Part shown: one piece after another, positions 1 through 42,360 of the stretch
Layout of the letters: each line of letters starts with the position of its first letter
Position numbering within the stretch: the first letter of the stretch is position 1
Source: Paracentrotus lividus
Taxonomy: Eukaryota; Echinodermata; Echinoidea; Camarodonta; Echinidae
Assembly (NCBI GenBank): GCA_940671915.1
Contig: CALNVZ010003434.1
Span: forward strand, 8,501,928-8,565,927
Direction of reading: 5' to 3'
DNA length: 64,000 nt
Notes under the pieces: generated by a model
Seen by the model: only the letters and a program-made list of their open reading frames with translations
What the model was told of the DNA's origin: nothing
Databases searched by the model: none
Program-made: the position numbers and the translations under genes

Positions 1-350
1 TTCCCCAATCTGGTCTGAAGCATCTACCTACGAAAACTATGATAAAAGTTCAATTATTTATTTCATGTCCAGGACTAATTTCCTCGAACGTATCGACTGA
101 CAATTCCATTTTACCGACAGGGAAGTATTCTTAGGCGAGTTTTTGTGCGCTAATAATTGCATGCAGTTGTCAATCGGTCGCTTCCCGCCGTTAGCGCGGG
201 TTTTGTTTTTCAGCTGCGTGCATTTCCACTAAACTCATGAATGTAATGTTGCGTTTGGCCTCCTCAAATAATGGACGCGTCTTTATATTAAGATTTAATG
301 TCATACGTTAGATTTACATTTCACGTGGAGTAGAATTGATATGGGACCTG
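1..350. repeat. Fragment of a dispersed repeat, related to 60404-60740
   Basis: This stretch aligns by eye in the same orientation with about 60404-60740. Shared landmarks in order are ATGATAAAAGTTCA, CAGGGAAGT, GCGAGTTTTTGTG, ATAATGGACGCG, GATTTAATG and AGTAGAATTGATATG. The similarity stops near 345. The 60.4-kb copy lies inside a 1.75-kb element with terminal inverted repeats. This copy is cut by the left window edge and shows no matching right terminus downstream, so it is probably a fragment of the same family. Confidence 0.7.
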
Positions 351-1371
351 GATTCGGGTGTATGATCCCCACATGATAATAGTTCAAAAAGTTGACGTGC
401 AATTGTTATAATAAGAAATAGGATGCGAGAGGTACTTGTGATGGAAATATTTCTGTCTGTCATAAAGTGCTGATATACATGAGTTAAATTATAAACTTGA
501 GTGAAGACTGGTTGTGTACAGCACATACAAAGAATGTACAGGCCGACAGTTACGGGCAGGAACATGGCTGTAGCCTATACGGCTTGCTTACCCATTGACG
601 CAAAATACAATGTATGTCTTTGTCGGAAATAAAAGATTTAATTTATGAATAATTATTAAACTCTCACTGATGGCGTGAACCTTTGATGTTAATTAGTACA
701 TAGGTTGTAGAAAATAAATTTTGTGATAACAATAAAGTGACCGGATAAACAATAAACAGTTTTTGTGAGTTTGATGATGGCCGAGTTTGTCTCTCATAAT
801 CAATAAACGAGATTTTGTCGCTTAGATTTCGCTGCTGCCATATATGCTAATCTAACCTAATGCAGCTAGCTCTCAACACAAAACAAGACCTTCGAACTTT
901 TTAAAAACCGGAAATCTTTTGCGTGGCAGCTGTGTCCATTTCCCCGTATTTATTTCTACGAAAGTAGCTAGCGCTAGCTTTATCGACGATCGTACGCGGG
1001 TGTATCGGGTCACTGCGAGTGTCGATTTCCCATACGAAGAGATAGGGCATGACAACTGAATTGACTATCTGATTAGACAGACAGCCTGACCAGGATACTA
1101 AGCAGAGTTTAATGTTAGTATTAAAGTAAGAATGAAGTTGAATTAAGATTATTAAATAATTTAGATGCCAAATGCATGGCGATGCCGATGATGGGCGTTG
1201 TCTGGACTGCAAGTAGTGCAACTTGTGTTGACTGTTGTTGTGACTGATGATATTTGATGAGACTTGTTTTGAAAAGAGTGAGATTTTGAGAATCGTATGT
1301 CACATGCCATGGTGTCTTTTGTCAATAGTTGAAGACTGACTCACTGATCACTGAAGTTAAAATAGGGAATG
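351..1371. other. Intergenic sequence, no gene recognised
   Basis: No coding similarity, RNA gene or clear repeat was seen. A CpG-containing patch near 960-1060 could be a promoter or an untranslated exon, but nothing proves it. The first golgin coding exon is preceded by a splice acceptor at 5001-5002, so an upstream 5' UTR exon must exist somewhere to the left. Confidence 0.35.
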
Positions 1372-4000
1372 GTAAGATAGATAAGATAAGATTTTATTAA
1401 ACTCTATCGACCCCGATCGGATATGAGAGTTCAACAAAAAACATATTTACAATAATGAATTTATGCATGAGAAAATGAACATATTTGCAATGATATGCAT
1501 ATACCAATGAACATAATATCAATGATGAATACAAATGTTTGCATGTGAAAGTACAAGAATATAACAAGAACACCAATAGCAAAACTATAAACTAATAGAT
1601 CTATATTGTTGTGTTTAGCACTATTACAATATAAAACGCACTGGTTGTTTAATCACCCTGCCACTTCTAGTATTACATTCACTCTGGCAACTGGATTATT
1701 ATAAAGAAATCTTTCATCCGTAAATGATTTAGAGAAGTGCAACATTACTATTCTAATGAATTTTACAAGTTTTTTAAATGGCACCTTTTATCTAAACTAA
1801 ACAATCTACCCATTTGGTAAACACATGGTCTTATAAAAATATTCTGTGGGTATGTACATATGTCTTTCTTTACTAAAGAAAGGACACACAAATAAATAAT
1901 GGAACTCATCTCCAACTTCCTTAACGAGCATAATGTACATAAATCATCATTAACTGAATCTCGAGAAAAACGATTGTTATTGATGGGTAGCCTATGTGAC
2001 CTGCATCTGAATTTACATAATGTAGTTGCATCAGTTACACTTAGAATTAAAAAAATACTTCTCAAAGCTAATTCTTTTTTCATCATTTTATAATTCGAAC
2101 ATATACGATTTGACCATATTGCTGCATACCAGTCTTGATCTGACATGTCTTTTAAACGCAGCTTCAAGGCTTTGAGAAACAATTGGTCCCAATTCCCTGC
2201 CCTTGTGTCAAGAATATATTACCATAACCTACTTTCTGTAGTGTATCTTCAATGAAACTCATCCATTTTGACGTGAACTGTAAAGTAGGATCTTTGTGCA
2301 TATTAAGAACCAAGCTATATATCAAGAAAGTGTACTTGTCCTCTTCACCTTTCACAATTCTGAACCAAAATCCAATCATTCTACATCTAATATGACTTAT
2401 TAAAGTAGAGCGCCCAGTTTTCCATATGCCATAGCATCTGGAGTAAACTTATTTACCCGTAAAATTGTTCTCAAAAATTTCCTGTGAAAATTTCAATTTG
2501 AGCAATATCTTCATAGCCCCATACTTCACAACCCATATGTCAGTATTGGTAAAATCATCCGATCAAATAATTCACATTGTGTATCAATGGACAAATGTAA
2601 TCTTTTTGCCTTTGCCAATAAACTGTACAAAGCTTTCCTTGCCTGGGTTACCTGCTTTGTGACTGTTAATTTAAACGTTCCATTATACTGAAATTTAACC
2701 CCCAGATAGGTAAAATCATCCACAACTTCTAAAACATCACCACTAAGGTTGAAAACTGGTATTTTCCTCACCTTCCCTCGAGAAAATATAACAATTTTAG
2801 TCTTGCCAGTATTTACGGTTAATTGCCACTTTTGGCAATAATCATTAACTGCATTAAGAGCAAATTGGAGTTGGTCTGAACTCTCAGCTAGAATAATAGT
2901 GTCGTCTGCATACAACAAACAATACAATAAACAAAGTATCCAAGACCTTACTGCGCATCTCATTGGCAGATACTTCAGACCTTCATAACAAGAACAATAT
3001 AGCTGTCAAAATCATTCAGATAAATGGCAAACAATAATGGGGAAAGATTTTCCCCTTGTCTTACACTACATTGCAAGTAAAATACTGTGACAAATTTCCT
3101 TTAACGTTTACACATGACTTGGCATGTTGGTATATGTTCTTAATCACGTGAAAAATTTTACACTAACTCCATTTTTCAACAGTTTCTGCCACAACGAGTA
3201 TCTATCAATAAAATCAAAGGCTTTTTTATAATCAATAAATCCACAATAAAGACGTTTCTTTTGCTGCAAATAAATATCAATTATGCATTTCAACACAAAT
3301 ACATGATCAGTTGTGGAGTAATGTAGCTTGCACGGAAACCTGCTTGCTCCTTCCCAACTGACAATTTATATCAAAAATTTAGTTAATCTCGAATTTAATA
3401 TAGAAGTAAATAGTTTTCCCAAACAACTTAATAGAGTAATTCCCTGTAGTTATCTGGATCAGCAGCATCGCCCTTGTTTTTGTAGATTGGAATAATTATG
3501 CCTGCACACCAATCTGTAGGAATACAACCTGTATCTAAAACGATAAAAAAACGGACTATTATCATGATCATATTTCTTGGGCAATTCTTCAAAAATTCAT
3601 TACGCACTTTATCTACTCCACACGCTTTGCCATTTTTTAATTCTTTATCAAAGACATAACTTCATCTTCTGAGAATGGATCATTTAATAGATGCTTACCA
3701 TCAACAGCAACTTTAACCTGTATATCATCAAGTGTAGTCACAGATAATTGATCATTATCATTGTTCCTATTGCCAATCTTGCTAAAGTGATCAACAAAAT
3801 CAGACAATTCAACTGGAGCCTCTTTCGTATTAGTACGTTCCCCTGATTTCAAATAGACCAATATTGAGCCGGATTATTATTTTTCAATTTCGCAATGACT
3901 CATTTTGCTGTTTAAAAAACAGCCTCCTTTTTTGTCTCAATAATCTTTATAATATTGCTGGCTTCACAGACATATCAGCTAAAAGGAAGAGAATCTTCTC
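1372..4000 (-). mobile_element. Decayed non-LTR retrotransposon (LINE), 5'-truncated
   Basis: On the - strand this region shows, in order, an FSEDEVMSLIK-like stretch (3861-3637), a PIYKNKGD-AADPDNYR stretch (about 3505-3440), KAFDFIDRYSLWQKLL (about 3220-3170), the catalytic YADD motif (about 2906-2895), and a C-terminal cysteine-rich stretch (about 2000-1900). This is the order of a non-LTR reverse transcriptase and its tail. The 3' end near 1372-1400 reads, on the - strand, AATAAAATCTTATC followed by degenerate TTATC/TATCT units, as in CR1/L2-like or jockey-like elements. Stops and frame changes occur throughout, and no endonuclease domain was seen. It is a dead copy; the exact clade is unknown. 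Confidence 0.85.
2526..3861 (-). pseudogene. Reverse transcriptase domain of the LINE, broken
   Basis: This is the polymerase part of the element at 1372-4000. The longest intact piece (2963-2526) holds the YADD catalytic aspartates followed by the thumb-like segment NGKT-to-FTYLGV that is typical of LINE reverse transcriptases. Upstream pieces (3861-3637 and about 3640-3000) belong to the fingers and palm but are in other frames with stop codons between them. No functional enzyme can be made. Only the motif order is used to identify it; no family-level search was possible. Confidence 0.8.
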
Positions 4001-5002
4001 TTATTTTATTACCTATTCTTTTTATTCAAATATTCCCTTCTAGCATTCTGACATGGTAACGTTAGCGTGTTAATCTGTTCTTCTAGACTCTAACGTTAGA
4101 TTCTAGTCACTGTATTGTTAAACTTTAACCACGCTCTGCAGCAAATTGAGCAAACCGGGGACTTTTTAGTGTGGCCTGTAGGCTGTGGTGAGATGAGTGT
4201 TGAGACTCACATACAGCTGCAAACCAACATTAGTCAGTACTGTAAAATGGCTGTCTGTCGCCCTCTTGGTTGATGAGGAAACTTCTCAATAATGATTAGC
4301 GAAACCAGCTTTAAACCTACTTCAAAATAAATTAAGATAATCTATAGACCTAGTCTCATTGCAATATAATTCTTCCATTAGATTTTTAAAATTTTGTTTA
4401 GTAGAATTTTTAGACCCTTTTTGGATATGCCACCTTGACTTGGCTGTAGGTGCTCAAGACACTTTTCTGCATTGACTTTCCATTGGAAGAAACCGCTGCA
4501 ATAAGGTACTTCCCAGTGCAAGGTCAATTATGAATTGACCATGCATAAGTGTAAGTGGTTGAGACTGACTAAGAGTTTTAGTTTCACTTCACTTTCAGTA
4601 GATTCTAAGTGAACTTCATAGTTTTCTAATTCCAATTCTGTCTCTAAAATATTCTTTTAATTGCCATTATTCAATAACCATGATAAATGGGTGTTTGGAT
4701 GTTCCTTTTACTATTCTTGGATCTTGCCAGTTTTAATTTTAATTTTATTTTCTCTTCAGTTTTAGATTTCTCGGTGAAAAAGAATAATACTTTTTGGAAA
4801 TTTGCCTAAATTCTTCCAGTTTCTAGGTCATTTTAGGGAAAATCCTTAGGCTTGGGGTGCTGGGAAAGTATTTTTTTTTTAATTGTCGCAAACCTTTTTC
4901 ATTTTATGACACTTTCAGAAATACAGACCTAGACTCTAGAACATATGTTGTATTATAAACTTATTTCATGTGAGCTAAAACTTATTTCTATTTATTTTTC
5001 AG
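4001..5002. other. Upstream flank or first intron of the golgin gene
   Basis: No coding similarity was seen. The right end has a pyrimidine-rich tract and TTTTTCAG at 4995-5002, a good 3' splice site feeding the first golgin coding exon. The stretch is therefore most likely intronic, at least near its right end. Confidence 0.5.
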
Positions 5003-5064
5003 GTTATTTTTACAAGGATTCTTCAACTACCATCCAACCTTGAATCTAACATCATCATGTGGCC

Positions 5065-35771
<30,707 letters not shown>

Positions 35772-38700
35772 AGTGCTCAGTCCCACCTATATTTGTTTTA
35801 CGTATTTATTTCACTAGAAATCAGTGATGGCATCATTAACCTAATAGGTCAGATATAACACAGAGAGATTGATACATGTGTGGGATTTGGAGTGGATGGG
35901 ATATTTTATATTTTTTATAAACACAGATCATACTATCATCATCCAAGAGCGCAATCTGTTACGTCATTAACTAAATGTACCTGACGTCTCATGGACAGTG
36001 AGATAGGGCCTCTAACATTAGTCTTATTTATTCCAGATATTTTGATATCCTGATGCTTTGATACATGGTATGATACAAGTGCTGTTTGTATTTATTATAT
36101 TTATAATGAATGTATGTTACTGTCTGCACATGCTCAATGCGCATACCACAGACAAAATGGCTGAGAAGGTCGAGTGTTGATGGCACAGGGAAACATTATA
36201 AGCTAAGCATTTATTAAATTTTCGGATAAAAAGAATCTATAAAAAATACGAGTTGAGAATCAATGAAACCATTCTCTCTCAAAAACGCAATTTAATCATC
36301 ATTTTTTAATAATACAAGTAATTACAACCATAATAAAACCTTATTTTGTAAAATGCAGAATTATATTAAGTCCCTATATGCTTGGTGGAAAATTGGTACA
36401 ATAACTTTATGATCATGGTATCTTGTGTTGCCAACTTTCTCATAAAAAACTAAAATGAAGGGAGCACCTGTCTCCTTCCAATTTACCATAGTGGAATGGA
36501 TTTTAAAAAACACATATTCCTTCTTTTTCTCCTTCAAAATTCCATTTGGCGCTGTGAATCTATCTTCAAATGGAATTTATCATAATTTTATCATAGAATA
36601 TATTGTATGTAATACCCTTTTTGGGGCCAAGTAATAGGGCTAACTTCTTTTCCCTAATTGTAAAGTCTATGATACCAGTTGAATGAATGTTTCATTTTGT
36701 TGAAATAAAGATACTATTGAGGTATGTCATTGTGATTACTGTATCCATGATTTTAAAATTGTATCACCCTTTTCCTTTTTTTGTTTTAAATTGTCGTTGA
36801 TCTTAGATTTGGGGGGAAATATGAAGAAATATATAGAGATGTAATGAATTGTGTGAGTAAGCTATACCTAAACTTAGAAATGTTTATGTTGTATGAAATT
36901 CCTACAGGCAACATAGAAAATGAACAGATTGTTTATTGTGTAAATATTATTTCAGTTGCTATAATGCCAAATACTTGTAAGCAAAGTCAGTAATACGCAT
37001 ATATATGTATACATAGTATATTTATTATTAGGAGTGCATAGACTGAATATATTATTTAAGTTTTAATATGTGTCTTATTAGGTGCTAATAGATTAAGTTG
37101 ATAACTTTGTTTCTAGCTTCCATCAATGATTTCCAGTAGATTTCAATATTAATGCTGATATCATTACAATGAAAACATAAATTTTTGCGTACATAAAAAT
37201 TTCATAAAGTTTGCAAGGTGTTGAGATCAATCAGTCAGTAAAGAAGTATCAATTTCGATTCAGAAAAGTTTCATGCTGCGAAAATGGCAGATATAAGAAT
37301 ATCATGAAATTTTTTGTTTTGTCATAAGCCTACATGTAGTATATCAATTATCTCTTTAATTGCTGTTCTCAACCAAAATGAATAATCCCCCAAATTTGAT
37401 ATTTACAAAGTAATTACAAAGTAATGATTAAAAACAGCTTTGGAAATAGTATTAGAACAAAATTATTTTGATTTGTCTAATGATTATTTCCCAAGCTGTT
37501 TATGAGATGTTGTTTTGCAAAATTAGGCGTGTTTTCTTCCAATAAGCCATTGTATTCTTGAATTAATCAGATATTGCCAAAATTTCTACCCTGTGCTTTC
37601 TTTGTGGTTTATGTTTCTCTACCCTAATCCTGTTTTTTTTTTCTCACTTGCTCTGTGTAATGCTATAATGTTTTTGCACAGTTATAATCTGAAACTTTCT
37701 TTTTTAACATTTCTTTATACTAATATATTCTATTGGTTTTGAAATTTACAAAAAGTACCTTTGTCTATTGGTATAAATGGTGATTGTAAATCAGACACTT
37801 TTAATTTGCTGAAATTTAGTTGAATATCAGATGTTGATGAACACAAATTAGAAGACCTTTTTTTTTTTTTTAAAGATGATGTTTTTCTGTGGTGACAAAG
37901 TTTTATTGCAAGTATATCTATGAAATACATTAATATTTGTTTGATGATGCAAACATCAAGGCAATCATATGTTATTTTAAAAATCACATAATATTATTAT
38001 TATTCTAAATGTTTCCTGTATGTACATATCAGAAATGCATGTGTAATATAATTCTAATATTGAATTAACAGTTTATTGCATTATATACGACTTCTACACC
38101 AACACATTATCTTGTGCTGAACTATCTTTCTTCTGGTATATATTGAAATAAGCGGAGAGTTTTTAATATCAAGACAATTATTTTTTACCTGTACAATCTT
38201 TTAATGTTTTAATCAATTTTGTTGTATAAACTTGTATTTTACAGAATTCTGGGCCAGATGTTGTTTTCTAGATTACTTATTGATTGTACACATAGAGATG
38301 GATATTGAAATACGCAACTAGTTTTTTAACATCTAGTAAATTGGTTTTTGCAGAATCTTTGAATGTTTTAAATCAAAATGGGTGAAAATGTGTAATTTTG
38401 TGGTATCTTGTTCTGTTGATTTCTAGGTTATTTATTAATTTAACAGATATGTATTGAAATGAGCAATTAGTTTTAATATCTTGGCAATTGATTTTGTTTT
38501 TGTTATTGCTTTTTGCACAAATATGAAATGTGAATGTTTTAAATCAATTTTCAACTAGTTTATTCTACAAAATTCTTGTCTGTTTTTTTTTTGGTCATTT
38601 ATTAATTGTCACTCTCACAAGAGAAGTTTCAAAATGTCTTTAGGCATGATTATATGTTACTCAATACAACTCTTTGCAGTCCTTATTTATGAACACTTAT

Positions 38701-40110
38701 AGCTTTACATGTATTTTGATTGATTTATAGAGACCAATCTGTGCTTTGGCCTTTAATTGTAAGGTTCCTTCTTTTATTGTTTAATGCTGCAATTAACAAT
38801 GATGAAAGGTTTGAAGTTGTAAATGAGGTAAGATTAACTGATGTTCCAATTTTAGTTATTTGCTATGGTGATGCATAAGTCTTGGTTTCATCAAAGAAGT
38901 CTGTATTCACAAGTTAAACTTGACTTGATTTAATACATTGTGTATTGAAGGCGATTGACCTCTTTTTCAAATTACTGTTATTTTTTAATGAAACGGTAAA
39001 AACAGACATTATATGCATTGGGTAAGCCATGTAAAGAAAATCAGGAATCGGTAATGATGTATTTAAGTTCATTTAGCTGCTGAAATACAGTAATTTTTTA
39101 TGGATTAAAAGGTTGAAAATGTTTCTTAGAACAATGGTATATTTCTAGCTGCTTAGTGTTTGTTTAAACATGGCTTAAAACACAAGAACAAGCTTTAATA
39201 AAAACTAATAAGATAACTATATTTATATAAGCATACCATACACAGATATTATCATTTGGTTATTTAATTTTAGCAAAACTTACTTTATTACATCAGGCCC
39301 CCCCAAAAAAGTTGTGCTTCGTGCATGATAGGGCCTGATGTTCAGTGTAAATGTTCAAATTCATACTAACACTATCCAATTAATGCCGAAAATCTATAGG
39401 CCTATAACTGCAGTTATTTTGGGAACTTATTATGGGTTTTAATTGATACTAGTTCTTTAGGTTTGAATGTTAGTTGAGCATATACCATACTCATAATCAT
39501 ATCATGCCTGAATGTAGGCCTGTCAATTAAGTGTCTTTATTATCTTGAATTCATTGTGAATGTTACATTGATATAGAGTGTCTAATTATTGATTAACTAT
39601 CAGCATGTAAGTTTGGAGGATTTAAACTAGCACAGACTAGTAGATATGAAAAAAAGATATATTCAGAACACATATAATACTGTGCCTTTCTGAATATGAT
39701 TATACTGTAATGATTGCCTAGCTGCACTCAAAGAGGTAACCATAAAAATGGAATCATATATGTGATCTAAAAATATTTTAATAAAAAAGATTTACAAAAA
39801 AATTTCAAAAAAATGTTGTTTTTGCATTAATTACTTTTAATATTGTGTGATATCAGGGGCAGCTAGACCAAGGGGCAGGGGCATGATTTATCTTGTGAAA
39901 GAAACACTGCATCGTCATCCATCTAACAGGAAAAGTAAGAAATTAAGTCCCGAGCGAAAGAAAGAGAGAGAGAGAAACACACAGACAGAGACAGAGACAG
40001 GGCCAGTACTTGGAGAGAGAGAGAGAGACCACCAGCGTACGATGTTGTTTGGTTGGTTTTAACAAGCGTCCATGTGTAGTCGCTGTAAATAAACACTTCA
40101 TAATAAAGTG
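35772..40110 (+). other. Probable golgin 3' UTR and downstream flank
   Basis: AT-rich, no gene seen. Candidate poly(A) signals are AATAAA at 36704-36709 (in TTGAAATAAAGATAC) and at 40088-40093 and 40102-40107. A hairpin ACATCAGGCCC/GGGCCTGATGT lies at 39290-39300 and 39331-39341. A purine-rich GA/CA tract lies at 39955-40030. Transcript evidence would be needed to place the true end. Confidence 0.45.
36704..36709 (+). promoter_or_regulatory. Candidate poly(A) signal AATAAA
   Basis: It is the first canonical AATAAA with a plausible context about 930 nt after the golgin stop. Its use is inferred, and later candidates exist near 40088. Confidence 0.35.
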
Positions 40111-42108
40111 TCATATTCATTTCAGCTCCTCTGTCAATTTTTATGGATTAAGCTTGTTTTTATAAATGATAATACATAATAATCATCCAATTATTTGTAT
40201 TTGTTAAATTTATTCAACTGTGTTGACAGAACATGTTATCTTTAACAAAATTGAGACTCGTAATTAGACTATTTGAAGAGTTCATCGAACTTTATACTCG
40301 AAATATACGAAGCCCCGATGTGTGCCGAGCGAGTTCAGCTTCGGGTCCTCAATCGATCGATCGTGAATGAATGCGTCGTTTTTCCAGCAAGCTCGCCAAA
40401 CAACCACACGGAAAGGGTAATTTTTTTATTCAATTTTGTCGAAATATTGTATCATAATTTCATTTTATCATTGGCGTTGCGTGATTGTGAGAGTGATACT
40501 TAGTTTTGACAAATGTGAGTTGTATGATTGTGATTGGACTCTTCAATTAATTGTGAAATGCACAGCAATTCCGCAAGCAATTTGCGAATGATTGCGATTT
40601 GGCATTGCATTGCATTGGACAATGGCAATGCTCTGTGTGCATGTCTGTGCTGTGCAGTGTGCATCATTGCCTGGGTCCACTCCATTCCTGCATGTCCCTA
40701 AAGTTAGATCTAACGTTTGATTCTAGATCCATTTATTTTAAAAAGAGCATGAAACATGCGGCTATTTCCTGTAATTTGTCTCCTCTCTTCTTGTGTGTGC
40801 GAGTCCACTGTGTATAAAGTCAATGAAATGGCGTGGAACGATGCACGTAGAAGTACAAGTTCGTTCTTACAGAGCTAACGTTAGAGAACAATGCATTTTG
40901 ATTGTTGCCAATGTTGGGCGCTCTGATAAGCTATCGCGCGGAGCTCCGCCTCCTGGTTGCGATGACTGAAGTGCGTTGACCGTAACTGAACAACGCAATT
41001 CAGCTGTTCCCGATAAAGACCGCTTTTGTCGTGGGCGCTGCATTGCCGCTGTCAATCATAACCAAAGTTATGGACCCATTTCGCAAGAAAAACTGCAAGA
41101 CTCTACTTCACAAAACCTTTTCCGCAAAACCACTCTTTCAATATTTTTTAGAATAAAGAAGAGAAATATAAAAAGGAACTTCAACGAATCCACTGTCGGC
41201 CTCCGCTCGACAGTTGAAAACGTATAAAGAAATGAGGACTTACCAAAAAAATAAATGAATCTAAATTTTATCGTGACTATTGTTCATTGGAAGGCACAAT
41301 GGTAGTGTATTTCATATGCTAACGTGATCATTCGAATTTCGAGCGTGTTGCATGAATTATGGAGTAAAAATTTCTTTGTGCGATGTCTCCACCACTGACT
41401 AAATGAACTGGAGTGAATGGACTGGAAATCTAACTTGTTAACTTTAACGTTAGACTTCTTCAAGGATAATGCCAAATATGCTTTATTTCTGTAATCATGA
41501 CGTAGATCTACTGAGCAAGCTTACCAAATATTTCTGTCTCGACTCTCAGTGTCTGCAACTGTGTAACTCTGTCTGTGACTGTCTGTGAGTTTGAGATGTT
41601 GTCACACAATTCTGGACCTTAATGTTGGGCTAAGAATTTAACCAAATAATAATAGACAAAATTAATTTTGAGGTTTAGGTTCTACATTGTTTCATACAAT
41701 TTAGCCCTAGCCTAGGGTTATGATCCGTCCTCCTTGTTGGTTCCTGAGACCTGACGGGACGTTGAGGAGTATCCAGAAGAAGAAATTTAGAAAAATTCCA
41801 ACTCTGTTTTTCCAAAAACTAAATCCTTGATTTTAGTCAAGATTTATCACGACAGCATTCATCATTTCCCTGCGTCGATGGGAGTATACAGCGGGTCTAT
41901 TGTTCAAATACGTCATGTGACCTTTCTATGTGCGTTTATTGGAGAACCTTGATCAAAGGACGGAGGCATATAGGCATCGAGTCAAAGTCATAACTCATTG
42001 ATGTCTTGTTCCTTCTTCACTTTTATTTTTTTCTGTCTTGAGACTCTACTTCTTTCAAACCAGAACTCAATATTCTCTCTCTCTCTCTCCTTTTTTTTTT
42101 TCTTACAG
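40111..42108 (+). other. Upstream region and probable 5' UTR intron of the SRSF1 gene
   Basis: CpG-containing patches occur at 40290-40420 and 40840-41050. The SRSF1 start exon is preceded by a (CT)n and poly(T) tract with TCTTACAG at 42101-42108, so at least one non-coding exon lies upstream. A possible donor is AAAGG|GTAATT near 40418. The promoter was not located. Confidence 0.4.
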
Positions 42109-42360
42109 GAAATTGTGGTAATAAATCATGGCATCGTCATCGGTTGTGAGAGGACCTGCAGGAAACAATGAATGCAGAGTATATGTGGGTAACCTCCCAC
42201 CCGATATCAGAGAAAAAGACATCGAGGACATGTTCTACAAATTTGGCACCATTAGAGATGTAGACCTGAAGAATAAGAGACCGCCTTCCTTTTCAAACTC
42301 CGGCTCAGAGAGGGAACGCTTCGGAACTCCTTATGCTTTTGTTGAGTTTTGTGATAAGAG
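42109..42360 (+). CDS. SRSF1: SRSF1 coding exon 1 (CDS from 42128)
   Basis: The acceptor is TCTTACAG and ATG is at 42128 in AATCATGG. The donor is AAGAG|GTTTGT, rather weak. It encodes [20 protein letters not shown] and the RNP1 strand, with an extra Ser/Arg/Glu-rich loop between strands 2 and 3. Confidence 0.97.

Noticed and set aside
41940-42127. A possible additional in-frame start upstream of the SRSF1 ATG
   Set aside because: The stretch before 42109 is a CT/T-rich splice acceptor tract, and the sequence between 42109 and 42127 contains a stop (TAA at 42120) in frame or no ATG, so 42128 is kept.
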